Source of the DNA: Nocardiopsis sp. CNR-923
GTDB lineage: Bacteria > Actinomycetota > Actinomycetes > Streptosporangiales > Streptosporangiaceae
Assembly (NCBI RefSeq): GCF_001942255.1
Contig: NZ_MKKC01000076.1
Coordinates: 62,001-126,000 of the forward strand
Length of the DNA: 64,000 bases
Direction of reading: 5' to 3'
The first letter of the stretch is position 1; each line of letters starts with the position of its first letter. Below the pieces are notes generated by a model that was not told the origin of the DNA, ran no database searches, and saw only the letters and a list, made by a program, of their open reading frames with translations. Shown one piece after another: positions 38,052-47,844 of the stretch. The translations under genes and the position numbers were made by a program.

Positions 38052-38440
38052 CTTCTCAAACCCCTCAGGTTTCGCGTGTACGCCCGGCGTCGGCCATGAC
38101 GGGGGCGGACTTGGTAGCGGCGGGGCTGCGCGCGAAGACGTGTGAGCGCTAGGGGAGCCTCCTCGGCCCCGGTCCCGTCGGACCCAAGGTGCGTTCCGAG
38201 AAGGGTCGTGCTTCGCCGGACTCCTATGCGAGTACTGCGCGGCCGCCTCTCACGGGGTTGACCCGTTACGCAATCCTCTCACAACGGTGACCGGAGGAAC
38301 ATCGCGGGTGGCAACCATGGACGGAGTCTCAGTACCCCCTTTTTGTACAGAATGTCGTGGATGTTGCCTGGGAACTGGCGATCGGGCCCCCTTCCCGGAC
38401 CCTGGCCAGGCACGATGTGCGTTCGAAGGAGACCCCACTC
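38052..38440. other. Divergent promoter region between malic enzyme and amino-acid ABC importer
   Basis: About 390 bases with no credible gene. It must hold the promoters of both divergent genes. TTGACC at 38258-38263 is a possible -35 for the rightward importer operon, without a clear -10. No strong palindrome was noticed. Confidence 0.4.
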
Positions 38441-39313
38441 ATGGCCACCCACACGCCCGACCACGCACGCCGCACCGCGTTCGGCGCCCTCTCCCTCGCC
38501 GGGATCCTGGCCCTGTCCGCCTGCGGCGGCGGCAGCGGTGACGACGGCGACTCCTCCGGATCAGAGCAGGACTCCAACACGGTGGCCATCGGTGTCGAGG
38601 CCTCGTACCCTCCCGGGGAGTTCCTGGAGGACGACGGCGAGACCGTCCAGGGCTTCAACGTCGACCTGGTCGAGGCGGCCCTCGCCGAGATGGGCATGGA
38701 GGCCCGGTGGGTGCCCTCGGCCTTCGACTCGATCATCACCGGCGTGCAGAGCGGGGAGTACGACCTCGGCGCCTCCTCGTTCACCGTGACCGAGGAGCGT
38801 ATGCAGGCCGTCAACATGGTCAGCTACTTCTCCTCCGGTACGCAGTGGTTCGCCCAGGAGGGCAACCCCCAGGGCGTCGACCCGGAGAACCCGTGCGGCA
38901 TGCGCATCGCCGTGCAGTCCAACACCACGCACGACGAGGACATCACCGCCCGCGGCGAAGCGTGTGTCGAGGCGGGCGAGGAGGCCGTCACGATCGAGCG
39001 CTTCCCGAGCCAGCCGCAGGCCACCGAGACCGTCGTCTCCGGTCTCAACGACGCGTCGCTCGCCGATATGCCCACCTCGGCCTACGCGCTGGAGCAGACG
39101 GGCGACGGTGTCCTGGAGTTCATCGGCGAGCAGTACAACGCCGCGCCCTACGGGATCGTCGTGCACCTCGACGACGAGGAGTTCGCGCAGGAGCTGGCGG
39201 ACGCGTTCGGCACGATCATGGAGAACGGGACCTACGACGGGATCCTCACCGACTGGGGCATCGAGGCCGGGGCGATCGAGGCGGCCGAGGTCAACCCGCC
39301 CGTGGAGGGGTAG
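38441..39313 (+). CDS. Polar amino-acid ABC transporter substrate-binding lipoprotein
   Basis: A 290-residue family-3 solute-binding protein anchored outside the membrane. It has a lipoprotein signal: basic ARR, hydrophobic [12 protein letters not shown], then the lipobox LSAC with Cys at about residue 28, followed by a Gly/Ser/Asp-rich linker. The mature part shows [14 protein letters not shown], then [15 protein letters not shown] and [23 protein letters not shown], the usual two-lobe pattern. Start ATG 38441 is preceded by GAAGGAGA. The permease and ATPase genes follow, making a complete importer. The ligand (polar amino acid, such as glutamine, arginine or cystine) is not determinable. 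Confidence 0.92.
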   Translation: MATHTPDHARRTAFGALSLAGILALSACGGGSGDDGDSSGSEQDSNTVAIGVEASYPPGEFLEDDGETVQGFNVDLVEAALAEMGMEARWVPSAFDSIITGVQSGEYDLGASSFTVTEERMQAVNMVSYFSSGTQWFAQEGNPQGVDPENPCGMRIAVQSNTTHDEDITARGEACVEAGEEAVTIERFPSQPQATETVVSGLNDASLADMPTSAYALEQTGDGVLEFIGEQYNAAPYGIVVHLDDEEFAQELADAFGTIMENGTYDGILTDWGIEAGAIEAAEVNPPVEG

Positions 39314-39469
39314 CGGGGTCGGCCCGCGGCCCGCGCCGCGCTTCGGCCCCTCGGCCGGGTGCGCCCGCCACCCACCGCCCTCAACGGACGTCTTCGGCGC
39401 GGTCCTGGCCTTCGAGAAACCCGACGGCGCCCGAACGCCCGTTCCGCCCATCGAGTGAAAGACCCCACC

Positions 39470-40429
39470 GTGTCCTCACCGAGCGCACCGACGGGCGGTC
39501 CGAAGGTCCCCATCACGGCCCCGGACCGCCCCGTCGAGCCCGTCACCGCAGTACCCGTCCGCTATCCGGAACGCTGGGTCGCCGCGGCGTTCATCCTGGT
39601 CCTCGCCGCCATGTTCGTGAACATGCTGGTCACGAACGACGCCTTCGACTGGCCGTTCATGTTCGAGAACATGTTCTCCGAGCCGGTCGTGCGCGGTGTG
39701 GGCGTGACGCTCAGCGCGACCCTGCTGTCGATGCTCATCGGCGTCGTCCTGGGGGTCGTGCTGGCCGTCATGCGGCTGTCCGGCAACCCCGTCCTGGTCT
39801 CCGTCTCCTGGCTGTACACCTGGTTCTTCCGCGGCGTGCCCCGCCTGGTGCTGGCCGTCCTCTTCGGCAACCTCGCCATCCTGTACTCGACCATCGAGCT
39901 GGGCGTGCCGTTCGACGACTACCTCATGGCCTGGATCGGCGTCGAGGGCGATCTCCGGTTCTTCGAGATCGACGCGCGCACCCTGCTGAGCGGCTACACC
40001 GCCGGTCTGCTCGCCCTGTCCCTCTCCGAGGGCGCCTACATGGCCGAGATCATCCGGGCCGGTCTCCAGTCCGTGGACAAGGGGCAGACCGAGGCCGCCC
40101 AGGCGCTGGGCATGAGCCGTGCCAAGGTCCTGTGGCGGATCACCCTGCCGCAGGCCATGCGCGTGGTCATCCCGCCCACCGGCAACGAGACCATCGCGAT
40201 GCTCAAGGACACCGCGCTGCTCGCCTACGTGCCGGTGACCATCGAGCTGTTCTACCAACTCCAGGCGATCGGGACGCGCAGCTACCAGATCTTCCCGATG
40301 CTGGTCGCGGCGTGTCTGTGGTATCTGGCGATCACCAGTGTCCTGATGGTCGGCCAGTACTTCATCGAACGCAGGTTCAACCCGGGCCAGCGCGGACTCC
40401 GCGGGCGCTTCGTCGGAGGTGCGCACTGA
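39470..40429 (+). CDS. Amino-acid ABC transporter permease
   Basis: A roughly 319-residue inner-membrane protein of the HisMQ/GlnP type. It has an unusually long cytoplasmic N-terminus (about 45 residues), then five or six membrane spans starting [18 protein letters not shown]. The EAA loop that contacts the ATPase is [21 protein letters not shown] (about residues 222-242). Between spans a loop ([20 protein letters not shown]) is longer than in minimal homologs. Starts GTG 39470 and GTG 39455 are both possible; GAAAG precedes the former. The stop overlaps the ATPase start by one base (TGATG), so the genes are translationally coupled. It acts alone as a homodimer, since only one permease gene is present. 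Confidence 0.9.
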   Translation: MSSPSAPTGGPKVPITAPDRPVEPVTAVPVRYPERWVAAAFILVLAAMFVNMLVTNDAFDWPFMFENMFSEPVVRGVGVTLSATLLSMLIGVVLGVVLAVMRLSGNPVLVSVSWLYTWFFRGVPRLVLAVLFGNLAILYSTIELGVPFDDYLMAWIGVEGDLRFFEIDARTLLSGYTAGLLALSLSEGAYMAEIIRAGLQSVDKGQTEAAQALGMSRAKVLWRITLPQAMRVVIPPTGNETIAMLKDTALLAYVPVTIELFYQLQAIGTRSYQIFPMLVAACLWYLAITSVLMVGQYFIERRFNPGQRGLRGRFVGGAH

Positions 40430-41202
40430 TGACCGAGACGAACGACGCCCTCGTCGTCGCCGAGAACGTCCACAAGCGCTTCGGCCGCCTGGAGGTCCTG
40501 CGCGGCATCGACCTCACCGTCCGACGCGGCGAGGTCATGTGCGTCATCGGGCCCTCCGGCTCCGGCAAGTCCACCTTCCTCCGGTGCGTCAACCACCTGG
40601 AGAAGCTGTCCGCGGGACGGCTCTGGGTCAACGGCGAACTCATGGGGTACCGGCAGCGGCGCGGCAGGCTCCACGAGCTGCGCGACCACGAGATCGCCGC
40701 CCAGCGACGCGACATCGGGATGGTGTTCCAGCGGTTCAACCTCTTCCCGCACCTGAGCGTGCTGGGCAACATCATCGAGGCGCCCGTGCAGGTCAAGGGC
40801 GTGCCGAAGGTGGCCGCGACCGCGACCGCCAGGGAACTGCTGGAGAAGGTGGGGCTGCCGGACAAGGCCGACGCCTACCCCGAGCAGCTGTCGGGCGGAC
40901 AGCAGCAGCGGGTGGCGATCGCCCGGGCCCTGGCCATGGAGCCGTCGCTGATGCTGTTCGACGAGCCCACCAGCGCCCTGGATCCCGAGTTGGTCGGCGA
41001 GGTCCTCGACGTGATGCGGGACCTGGCCCGGGGCGGGATGACCATGGTCGTGGTCACGCACGAGATGGGCTTCGCCCGCGAGGTCGGCGACTCCCTGGTC
41101 TTCATGGACGAGGGCGTGGTCGTCGAGTCGGGTTCCCCGAAGGACGTGCTGACCGACCCCCGGCACGAGCGGACCCGGGCCTTCCTGTCCAAGGTGCTGT
41201 GA
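40429..41202 (+). CDS. Amino-acid ABC transporter ATP-binding protein
   Basis: A 257-residue ATPase of the GlnQ/HisP type. Walker A is [10 protein letters not shown] (about residues 39-48), Q-loop [14 protein letters not shown], signature [16 protein letters not shown], Walker [15 protein letters not shown], and H-loop [11 protein letters not shown]. It completes the importer with the upstream lipoprotein and permease. Its ATG lies within the permease stop codon. The helical-subdomain insert [18 protein letters not shown] is slightly longer than usual, as in some actinobacterial ectoine or cystine importers. Confidence 0.94.
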   Translation: MTETNDALVVAENVHKRFGRLEVLRGIDLTVRRGEVMCVIGPSGSGKSTFLRCVNHLEKLSAGRLWVNGELMGYRQRRGRLHELRDHEIAAQRRDIGMVFQRFNLFPHLSVLGNIIEAPVQVKGVPKVAATATARELLEKVGLPDKADAYPEQLSGGQQQRVAIARALAMEPSLMLFDEPTSALDPELVGEVLDVMRDLARGGMTMVVVTHEMGFAREVGDSLVFMDEGVVVESGSPKDVLTDPRHERTRAFLSKVL

Positions 41203-41473
41203 CCCCGGGCGCCCCGCGCCTCGCGCGCGCCCGCTCCCGTCGCCTGTGTGTCACGTGCGTGTGATGGCCGGATCGGGACAGTCGGGCACGGAGTGCCATG
41301 GACGGCCCCGGGACGGGTAGAGGGGGAGGGGGGACCGACCAGGGACACCGGGCCCAACGGACGAACGAACTGGCCGAAACGGGCGAAGAAACGCCCTTCC
41401 CGAGCTTGACCCGGCGACGCCGCGCCACGAGAGTCGTGACGCAGGGGCATCCACACGGCCTTCGGGGGAGGAC

Positions 41474-42060
41474 ATGGCGCGCACCGAGCGCGAACGCGGC
41501 ACCCGGAACCGCAGAGCGGCCCTGGACGGCCTCGGCGGAGCCCTCCAGGGGGCCGCCCTCCGCCGTACCCGCGAGATCCTGTGCGCGGGCGCACGCGGAC
41601 GCACCCTGGAGGTGGCGATCGGCACCGGCCGGAACCTGCGCCACTACCCTCCCCAGATCCGCCTCACGGGGGTCGACCCGGACCCGGGGGCCCTGGCCAG
41701 GGCCCAGGCCCGCGCCGACGGGCTGGGCCGCCCGGTCCAGCTGGTCGAGGGCGACGTGGGTCGGCTGGAGTTCCCCGACGCGTGCTTCGACACCGTCGTG
41801 TCCACCCTCGCGCTCGGATCGCGCCCGACCAGACCGCCGCCCTCGCGGAGATGTTCCGCGTCCTCGTCCCGGGCGGCCGGCTCCTGTTGGTCGACCGCGT
41901 CGAGCACGCGCGCCTGCCCACCCGCCTGATGGGGGCCCGGCGCGCGCGTCCGCGCCGGCTCCCCCTTGAGGTCGCGCTGGAGGTCGGATTCGAGGTGGGC
42001 CACCACGACCGTCTCCTGTTCGGTCTGGTGGAACGGATGGTCGCCCACCGACCCACCTGA
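41474..42060 (+). CDS. Class I SAM-dependent methyltransferase, frameshift near 41820
   Basis: A UbiE/Methyltransf_11-type protein of about 195 residues when one base is restored near 41820, linking STLALGS to APDQTAALAEMFRVL. SAM motif I is LEVAIGTGRNLRHYP (about residues 45-59), motif II-like acidic residue in TGVDPDPGAL, and the post-motif region is VPGGRLLLVDRVEH. Start ATG 41474 has GGGGGAGGAC just before it. The substrate is unknown; related proteins act on small molecules and phospholipids. A GNAT gene follows after 76 bases. The break is one base in good sequence, consistent with error. Confidence 0.8.
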
Positions 42061-42136
42061 CCCGTTTCCCCGCGGGAGCACCCCGCTCCGCGCATAGGCT
42101 GGAACGGTTCGTTTCCTCCCTGACCGAGGTGATCCG

Positions 42137-42621
42137 ATGATCCGGCCAGCCCGCTCCGACGACGTTCCCTTCATCCACCGGATGATCGGGGAGCTCGCCG
42201 AGTACGAGAAGGAACCGGGGTCGGCCACCGCCACGGAGGAGGACATCCGCACCGCCCTCTTCGGTCCGGGCGCGCCGTGTACGGCCACGTCGCCGAGCAC
42301 GTCGGGGAGGACGGGCGGTCGGAGCCCGCGGGGATGGCCCTGTGGTTCCTCAACTTCTCGACCTGGACCGGCAGACACGGCGTGTACCTGGAGGACCTCT
42401 ACGTCCGCCCGCACCTGCGCGGCCACGGCTACGGCCTGGCACTGCTCAGGACGCTCGCGCGGATCTGCGTGGAACGCGGCTACACCCGTCTGGAGTGGTC
42501 GGTCCTGGACTGGAACACGCCCGCCATCGACTTCTACGCCGCGCTCGGATCCACGTCCATGGACGGGTGGACGGTTCGCCGTCTGGACGGCGACGCACTG
42601 CGCGCTCTGGGTTCACGATAG
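42137..42621 (+). CDS. GNAT-family N-acetyltransferase, frameshift near 42276
   Basis: An acetyl-CoA-dependent acyltransferase of about 161 residues once one base is restored near 42276, joining FGPGAP to VYGHVAEHVGEDG. The first half (MIRPARSDDVPFIHRMIGELAEYEKEP opening) is typical of the spermidine/thialysine N-acetyltransferase-like GNAT subgroup. The acetyl-CoA site is VRPHLRGHGYGLALL (R-G-H-G-Y-G), followed by the C-terminal LEWSVLDWNTPAIDFYAALGS. Start ATG 42137. The substrate may be a polyamine or amino acid analog; this is inference from the subgroup wording LDWNTPAIDFY. Confidence 0.83.
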
Positions 42622-42752
42622 GACAGAGAACCGCCGTTCGTCTCACGTTCGTACCGGATCGGACGGACACGATCTCACTTCCCTGCGGCAGTGGCGGGGT
42701 GAAACGAGATACATTGCATTCAAGCGGCAACCTCGCCCCCCGAAGGAGGGAC

Positions 42753-43177
42753 GTGACCGAAGAAACCGCTGTGCCCACGGCCGACGCCATCGCGTCCGGG
42801 ACGCCGTCACCGTCAACATGCCCGCGGACAGCGCCTATCTGTCCGTCTTGCGGACGGCGACGGCGGGCCTGGCCGCCCGCCTCGACTTCACCCTCGACGA
42901 GATCGAGGATCTACGCATCGGGGTCGACGAGGCCTGTGCCATGCTCCTGGCGCAGGCGCTGCCGGGCACCGAACTGACCACGGAGTTCGAACTCACGCCC
43001 GAGGGCATGCGCATCTGCGTGTCGGTGCTCACCGCCGACGGCCGCCTCCCCGCGCGTGACACCTTCGCCTGGACCGTCCTGTCCGCCCTGGCGGGCGAGG
43101 TCGACGCGGGCGTCGGAGCGGACGACCGCGTTCACATCGTCCTGTACAAGCGCCGCGGCACGCTGGAGTCCGCGTGA
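42753..43177 (+). CDS. Anti-sigma regulatory factor (RsbW-like serine kinase), frameshift near 42796
   Basis: HATPase_c_2-type anti-sigma factor. The core reads VTVNMPADSAYLSVLRTATA, then FTLDEIEDLRIGVDEACAML, the N-box segment of RsbW/SpoIIAB kinases. The extreme N-terminus (VTEETAVPTADAIAS) is in another frame; one base missing near 42796 reconciles them, giving about 141 residues. Start GTG 42753 has AAGGAGGG very close, so the precise start is uncertain. Its stop overlaps the start of the sigma-factor gene (GTGA), so the two are coupled. This is the usual anti-sigma then sigma order of the general-stress sigma-B system. The anti-anti-sigma gene is not in the window. Confidence 0.85.
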
Positions 43178-43977
43178 GCGAAAGGGGGCCCGCTCTGACA
43201 GCGAAGACCGAGCACGCGGTGCCCGATCGGGCTCGCGCGAGAGAGTTGTTCGAGCGCCTGAACGAACTTGAGGCGGACTCCGAGGAGCGGCGTCGGATCC
43301 GTGACGAGTTGGTGGAGCTCCACCTGCCCCTGGTCGAGTACCTGGCCCGGCGGTTCCGCAACCGTGGCGAGTGGCTCGACGACCTGACGCAGGTGGCGAC
43401 GATCGGACTGATCAAGTCCATCGACCGGTTCGACCTGGAGCGCGGGGTGGAGTTCTCCACCTACGCCACACCGACCATCGTCGGCGAGATCAAGCGGCAC
43501 TTCCGCGACAAGGGTTGGGCGGTGCGGGTGCCCCGCCGTCTCCAGGAGCTCAAGCTCTCGCTGACCAAGGCGGTGAGCGACCTGTCGCAGCGGGAGGGAC
43601 GCTCGCCCACCGTCGCCGAACTCGCGGCACACCTGCAGATGACCGAGGAGGAGGTGTTGGAGGGCCTGGAGTCCGCCAACGCCTACTCGACCGTGTCGCT
43701 GGACGCGCCCGACAGCGGCGACGAGGACGCCCCCGCGGTGGCCGACTCGCTGGGGATCGTCGACGAGTCCCTGGAGGGTGTGGAATACCGCGAGTCGCTC
43801 AAACCACTGCTGGAACAACTGCCCCCGAGGGAGAAGCGCATCCTGCTGCTGCGCTTCTTCGGCAACATGACGCAGTCGCAGATCGCCCAGGAGTTGGGCA
43901 TCTCCCAGATGCACGTGTCACGTCTGCTGGCGCGCACGCTGGCCCAGCTGCGCCAGGCCCTGACCACGGACGACTGA
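43174..43977 (+). CDS. SigB/SigF/SigG-family RNA polymerase sigma factor
   Basis: A 267-residue group-3 sigma factor. Region 2 holds LPLVEYLARRFRNRGEWLDDLTQVATIGLIKSIDRFD (about 55-90; here listed as two adjoining parts, the second starting DDLTQVATIG), followed by FSTYATPTIVGEIKRHFRDK. Region 3 follows with VPRRLQELKLSLTKAV. Region 4 has the helix-turn-helix MTQSQIAQELGISQMHVSRLL. These features place it in the SigB/SigF stress and development family rather than the housekeeping group. It is made together with the preceding RsbW-like antagonist through a 4-base overlap. Expected role: osmotic, stationary-phase or developmental stress response. Several paralogs usually exist, so I give no letter. 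Confidence 0.93.
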   Translation: MSERGPALTAKTEHAVPDRARARELFERLNELEADSEERRRIRDELVELHLPLVEYLARRFRNRGEWLDDLTQVATIGLIKSIDRFDLERGVEFSTYATPTIVGEIKRHFRDKGWAVRVPRRLQELKLSLTKAVSDLSQREGRSPTVAELAAHLQMTEEEVLEGLESANAYSTVSLDAPDSGDEDAPAVADSLGIVDESLEGVEYRESLKPLLEQLPPREKRILLLRFFGNMTQSQIAQELGISQMHVSRLLARTLAQLRQALTTDD

Positions 43978-44010
43978 GCGGCCCGAGGGTGGCCACCGGC
44001 GATCGCGGGG

Positions 44011-44400
44011 CTACTTCCTCTCCGGCGGGGGGAAGAGCGCCGCGGTCGTCGGTGGCGCCAGGACCGCCCCGGCCGCGCACAGGGCCACGGCGAGCAGGAC
44101 CCCGCCGATCGCGTGCTGGTCGCTGGTGAACATGTAGTAGGCGACCACCGCGAGGAAGAGCTGCGTGACCACCACGGGCGTGCGGGCCCAGTCGCGCAGC
44201 CGCCACAGACCGCGCGCGACGAACACCAGGACGGCGCCCGATCCGAGTCCGAGGACGGCCAGCGGGATCGCCGAGGTGACCGACGCGGCCTGACCGGTGG
44301 CCGCCGTGACCAAACTGTAGAGGCCGCCGACGGCGACGGCGAGCCCGATCAGGGCCTCCAACGCGGCGGCGACGACGACGGTGACGGGACGTGTGGACAC
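44011..44400 (-). CDS. Small integral membrane protein, unknown function
   Basis: A 129-residue protein with four hydrophobic segments: VTVVVAAALEALIGLAVAV, AIPLAVLGLGSGAVLVFVAR, PVVVTQLFLAVVAYYMF and GGVLLAVALCAAGAVLA. A short Arg-rich loop (RGLWRLRDWAR) separates helices two and three. The layout is a common small actinobacterial membrane-protein type without assigned function. Start ATG 44400. It converges with the sigma-factor gene and is divergent from the kinase-like gene that follows. Confidence 0.75.
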   Translation of the reverse strand: MSTRPVTVVVAAALEALIGLAVAVGGLYSLVTAATGQAASVTSAIPLAVLGLGSGAVLVFVARGLWRLRDWARTPVVVTQLFLAVVAYYMFTSDQHAIGGVLLAVALCAAGAVLAPPTTAALFPPPERK

Positions 44401-44550
44401 CCGTCGAGCCTATACGCGAACCGTGAACCGCCGCCCCCGGGTCTGCGCCCAGCTCACACCGGTTCGCGGGGCGCACGGCGGCGTGCGCCCGGCCGCCGGA
44501 ACGCCGCTCGCGACGGGCGGCCTCCGCGGCGCACGCCCTAGACTGAGGGC

Positions 44551-45482
44551 GTGCGCGCCCTTTTCATCGTGAACCCCCAGGCGACCACGACCACGTCACG
44601 CACCCGTGAGGTGATCGTCGGGGCCCTGGCCGCGGAGCTGAACCTCACCGTCGTCGAGACCACCCACCGCGACCACGCCAGCGAACTGGCGCGCAAGGCC
44701 GCCACGGACGGCTTCGAACTGGTGCTCAGCCTGGGGGGTGACGGCACGGTCAACGAGGTCGTCAACGGGCTCCTGGCGACCCCGGACGATCTTCCGCGCC
44801 CCCGGTACGCCGTGATCCCCGGTGGCAGCGCCAACGTCTTCATCCGTTCCCTGGGCGTGCCCGGCGAACCGGTCGAGGCGGCCGGCGCGGTGTTGGAGGC
44901 CATCCGCGCGGGCCGGGAGCGGGAGATCAACCTGGGCCGGATCACGAGCGATGAGGACGACCGGCATTTCACGTTCTGCGCCGGTTTCGGATGGGACGCG
45001 ACGTCGTCCAGCAGGTCGAGCACGCGCGCGCCCAGGGGCGCAGGGCCACGCCCGCCCTGTACGCCGAAGTGGCGGTAAAGCTCTTCTTCCGCGGGGATAT
45101 CCGGGACCCGTCACTACGCGTGTCCGCGGGTGGACCGCCCCGGGACGGAGTCTATTTCGCCCTCGTCACCAACACCACGCCGTGGACCTACGCCGGGTCG
45201 CTGCCCCTCCAACCGACGCCCTCGTCCCGTTTCGAGCTGGGGTTGGACGCTTTCGCGCTGACCAACTCCTCGCACCCGCTCACCGGGTGGGTACTTTCGC
45301 AGATGTTCTTTCCCAAGGGTCTGCCCGCCATCGGCGACGGATACCTCACCTGGCACGACCTGGACTCACTTGAGATCTCGTCCACCCATCCCCGGGCTTT
45401 CCAAATCGACGGGGAGTACCTGGGAGAGCGTGAACGGGTCAACTTCCACTCGGTACCGAAGGCATTACGAATCATCTGTTAA
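44551..45482 (+). CDS. Diacylglycerol/lipid kinase family protein (DagK/YegS-like), frameshift near 44999
   Basis: A DAGK-catalytic-domain protein of about 310 residues once one C is restored (GAC-GCC-GAC read as GAC-GC-GAC), giving FGWDADVVQQVEHAR. The nucleotide-binding motif is LSLGGDGTVNEVVNG (about residues 58-72), with PGGSANVFIRSLG next. The C-terminal half has ALVTNTTPWTYAGSLPL and ends QIDGEYLGERERVNFHSVP. It phosphorylates a lipid such as diacylglycerol, using ATP, at the cytoplasmic membrane face; actual substrate unproved. Start GTG 44551 is taken from the conserved RALFIVNPQA beginning. The lost base is in the same GCCGAC context as in the mmsA and HD-GYP genes. Confidence 0.85.
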
Positions 45483-45713
45483 TTGACCGGAAAGACACCA
45501 TTCCCGCCCACTGTGACGCACCCGACACGCCGATCAGGACCTTAGGTCCCGGGAGCTCTTGCACCGGCCCTTCAAGCCTGTCACGCTCAAACTATCGCCA
45601 CGAGTTACGGGCGAGTTAATTGGGGCGCCTCCCACATGGCGGTGGGGTGAAACCTCGCCGTCTCGGCCCTGAACCCCCGGTGGAAACCATCCGCTGGGCG
45701 CCCCGAGCACGAT

Positions 45714-45729
45714 CGTGAAAGTGTTCACA
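45714..45729. promoter_or_regulatory. CRP/FNR-type operator before whiB1
   Basis: CGTGAAAGTGTTCACA fits the CRP consensus TGTGA-N6-TCACA with one mismatch. It ends 34 bases before the whiB1 ATG. In Mycobacterium tuberculosis whiB1 is known to be CRP-controlled, so conserved control is plausible. The rest of the 280-base gap (45483-45763) shows no gene. Confidence 0.6.
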
Positions 45730-45763
45730 ACCCCCGATCGCCTCACTGTGAGGAGTGGACCGC

Positions 45764-46018
45764 ATGGACTGGCGCCATGAAGCAGCCTGCCGTGACGAAG
45801 ACCCCGAGCTCTTCTTCCCCATCGGCAACTTCGGCCCCGCACTGATCCAGATCGAGGAAGCCAAGGCGGTCTGTCAGCGCTGCCCCGTCAGCTCCGCCTG
45901 TCTGAAGTGGGCGCTGGAGAGCGGCCAGGACGGCGGAGTCTGGGGCGGCACCAGCGAGGACGAGCGCCGCCTGATGCGCGGGCGCGGCACCGTGCGCCGC
46001 TCCATGGTCCGAAGCTAG
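45764..46018 (+). CDS. whiB1: WhiB-family iron-sulfur regulator (WhiB1/WblE type)
   Basis: An 84-residue [4Fe-4S] protein that acts with the principal sigma factor and senses nitric oxide or redox change. The four cluster cysteines are in EAACRDEDPELFFP and in AVCQRCPVSSAC (C-x2-C-x5-C), and the family turn motif is DGGVWGGTSEDER. The wording FPIGNFGPALIQIEEAK is that of WhiB1/WblE rather than WhiD or WhiB7. Start ATG 45764 has AGGAG eight bases upstream; a GTG three codons earlier is less likely. It lies next to a PdtaS-like kinase gene, convergent with it, the same neighbourhood as Rv3219-Rv3220c in mycobacteria. A CRP-type box precedes it. Confidence 0.9.
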   Translation: MDWRHEAACRDEDPELFFPIGNFGPALIQIEEAKAVCQRCPVSSACLKWALESGQDGGVWGGTSEDERRLMRGRGTVRRSMVRS

Positions 46019-46156
46019 GCGCCCCGACCGGTCACCCGAGCCCGTGCCCCAGGGGGAGGCACGGCGGCGCCGACACGAGCGAGGCCGCGCGCCGCCCCCA
46101 CGACGCCGAACGCGGGCCGCCCACGCCCCCGAACACCTCCCTCGGCGAGGGCCGGA

Positions 46157-47701
46157 TCAGCGCAGCTCCGCCTCCTCCTGCTCCAGGGGCAGGCTGATCG
46201 CCACCTCGGTCCCTCCGTCGTCCCGGGGCTTGATCGCCAGCGTCCCGCCCAGTTCGCCCACGATGAGCGTGCGCACGATCTGAAGACCCAGACTCGTCGT
46301 CCCCTCCAGGTCGAAATCCGCCGGCAGCCCGCCGCCGCTGTCGCACACCGCCAGTTCCAGACTGCTCGCCCTCGGGTGGCCGGGCACCGCGTCGAACCGG
46401 CGGACCCGCACCACGATCTCACCGGGCCCCTGCCCCAGCCCGTGCTCCACCGCGTTCTGCACCAGTTCGGCCAGGACCATCGACAGCGGTGTGGCCACCA
46501 GCGCCGACAGCAGACCGAACCCGCCCTCCCGGCGCGGCACCACGGTGCTCCCGGTCGAGGAGACCTCGGCGGCCATCTGCATGACGCGGTCGGCGATGTC
46601 GTCGAAGTCCACCACCTCGTCGGGCGTGTGCGACAGCATCTCGTGCACGATCGCGATCGATCCCACGCGCCCGACCGCCTCGTCCAGCGCCGCGCGCGCC
46701 TCGGGCACGTCCAGCCGCCGGGCCTGCAACCGCAGCAGCGCCGCCACCGTCTGGAGGTTGTTCTTCACCCGGTGGTGGATCTCGCGGATGGTCGCGTCCT
46801 TGGTCATGAGCTCGCGCTCGCGCCGCCGCAGTTCGGTGACGTCTCGGACCATCACCAGCGCCCCGATCCGCACACCGTCGATGACCAGCGGTATGGCGCG
46901 CAGTTGGACGGTCACCCCGCGCGCCTCCACCTCCGCCTCCTGCGGCGCCCGGCCGCTCGCGGTGTAGGTGAGGGCCTCGTCGCGGGCCTCACCCTGCGCG
47001 GCCAGTTCGAGCGTCGTGCGGTCCAGACGGGCGCCCACCAGGTCGGCGGCCAGGCCCAGGCGCCGGTAGGCGGACAGGGCGTTCGGGCTGGCGTAGACCA
47101 CCTCTCCGTTCTGGTCCAGCCGCAACAGGCCGTCGCCGACCCGGGGCGAGCGCACCATGAGCGGCTCCTGGTCACTGAACGGGAACGCGCCCTCGGCGAT
47201 CATCTGCGCCAGGTCACCCGCGCTTTGCAGGTAGGTGAGCTCCAGGCGGCTGGGGGTGCGCGCGGAACTGAGGTTGGTGCTGCGCTGGATCACCCCGATC
47301 AGCCGGCCCGCGCGGCGCACCGGGACGGTCTCCTCGCGCACGGGGACCCCGCCCGACCAGTCGGGGTCGCCGTCCCGGCAGATCCGGCCCTCGGCCCAGG
47401 CCCGGTCGATGAGGGCGCGCCGCCCGATCACCCGGGGCGCCGAGCGCGAGGTCATGTCGGTCAGGTCGTCGAGCAGCACGGTCTCGACGAGGTCGTCCTG
47501 GAAGGCCGTGGGCCCCGTCGTCGGCCGCATCTGGGCGACCGCCACCCAGCCGTCCTCATCCCGCAACCGCACCCACAGGACGAGGTCGGCGAACGACAGG
47601 TCCGCGAGCAGTTGCCAGTCCGAGACCAGCGAGTGGATCCACTCCAGGTCCGCCTGCTTGAGCGAGGTGTGGCGTCGGATGAGATCACTGAGGTGAGGCA
47701 C
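46157..47701 (-). CDS. pdtaS: Sensor histidine kinase, PdtaS-like
   Basis: A soluble 514-residue kinase. It has a GAF-like N-terminal domain ([20 protein letters not shown], about residues 33-150), then a PAS-type domain ([21 protein letters not shown], about 212-305). The HisKA_2 domain carries the phospho-accepting His in [21 protein letters not shown] (about residue 330). The HATPase domain has the N-box [10 protein letters not shown], then [11 protein letters not shown] and [10 protein letters not shown]. The order and the whiB1 neighbour match mycobacterial PdtaS (Rv3220c), which signals to the RNA-binding antiterminator PdtaR. No response regulator gene is beside it, as in mycobacteria. 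Start at 47701. Confidence 0.9.
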   Translation of the reverse strand: MPHLSDLIRRHTSLKQADLEWIHSLVSDWQLLADLSFADLVLWVRLRDEDGWVAVAQMRPTTGPTAFQDDLVETVLLDDLTDMTSRSAPRVIGRRALIDRAWAEGRICRDGDPDWSGGVPVREETVPVRRAGRLIGVIQRSTNLSSARTPSRLELTYLQSAGDLAQMIAEGAFPFSDQEPLMVRSPRVGDGLLRLDQNGEVVYASPNALSAYRRLGLAADLVGARLDRTTLELAAQGEARDEALTYTASGRAPQEAEVEARGVTVQLRAIPLVIDGVRIGALVMVRDVTELRRRERELMTKDATIREIHHRVKNNLQTVAALLRLQARRLDVPEARAALDEAVGRVGSIAIVHEMLSHTPDEVVDFDDIADRVMQMAAEVSSTGSTVVPRREGGFGLLSALVATPLSMVLAELVQNAVEHGLGQGPGEIVVRVRRFDAVPGHPRASSLELAVCDSGGGLPADFDLEGTTSLGLQIVRTLIVGELGGTLAIKPRDDGGTEVAISLPLEQEEAELR

Positions 47702-47752
47702 TCACAAATCATCCCATGAAGGCGTGCATACTCAAGGGGTACGCACTCGACC

Positions 47753-47768
47753 AGTGGTCCACACCAGT
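47753..47768. promoter_or_regulatory. dre-type operator before dasR
   Basis: AGTGGTCCACACCAGT matches the DasR response element A[CG]TGGTCTAGACCA[CG]T at 14 of 16 positions. It lies 77 bases before the dasR-like ATG. Autoregulation of dasR through a dre site is established in Streptomyces, so this supports the gene assignment. The window gives no target genes for amino-sugar use. Confidence 0.7.
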
Positions 47769-47844
47769 CGGCGGCCGGAGGGCCCGCCGCGCCGACCACA
47801 CCGGAGGGGTGTGTGGACGGAGCGGGACGCGTGGGAGGACACCG

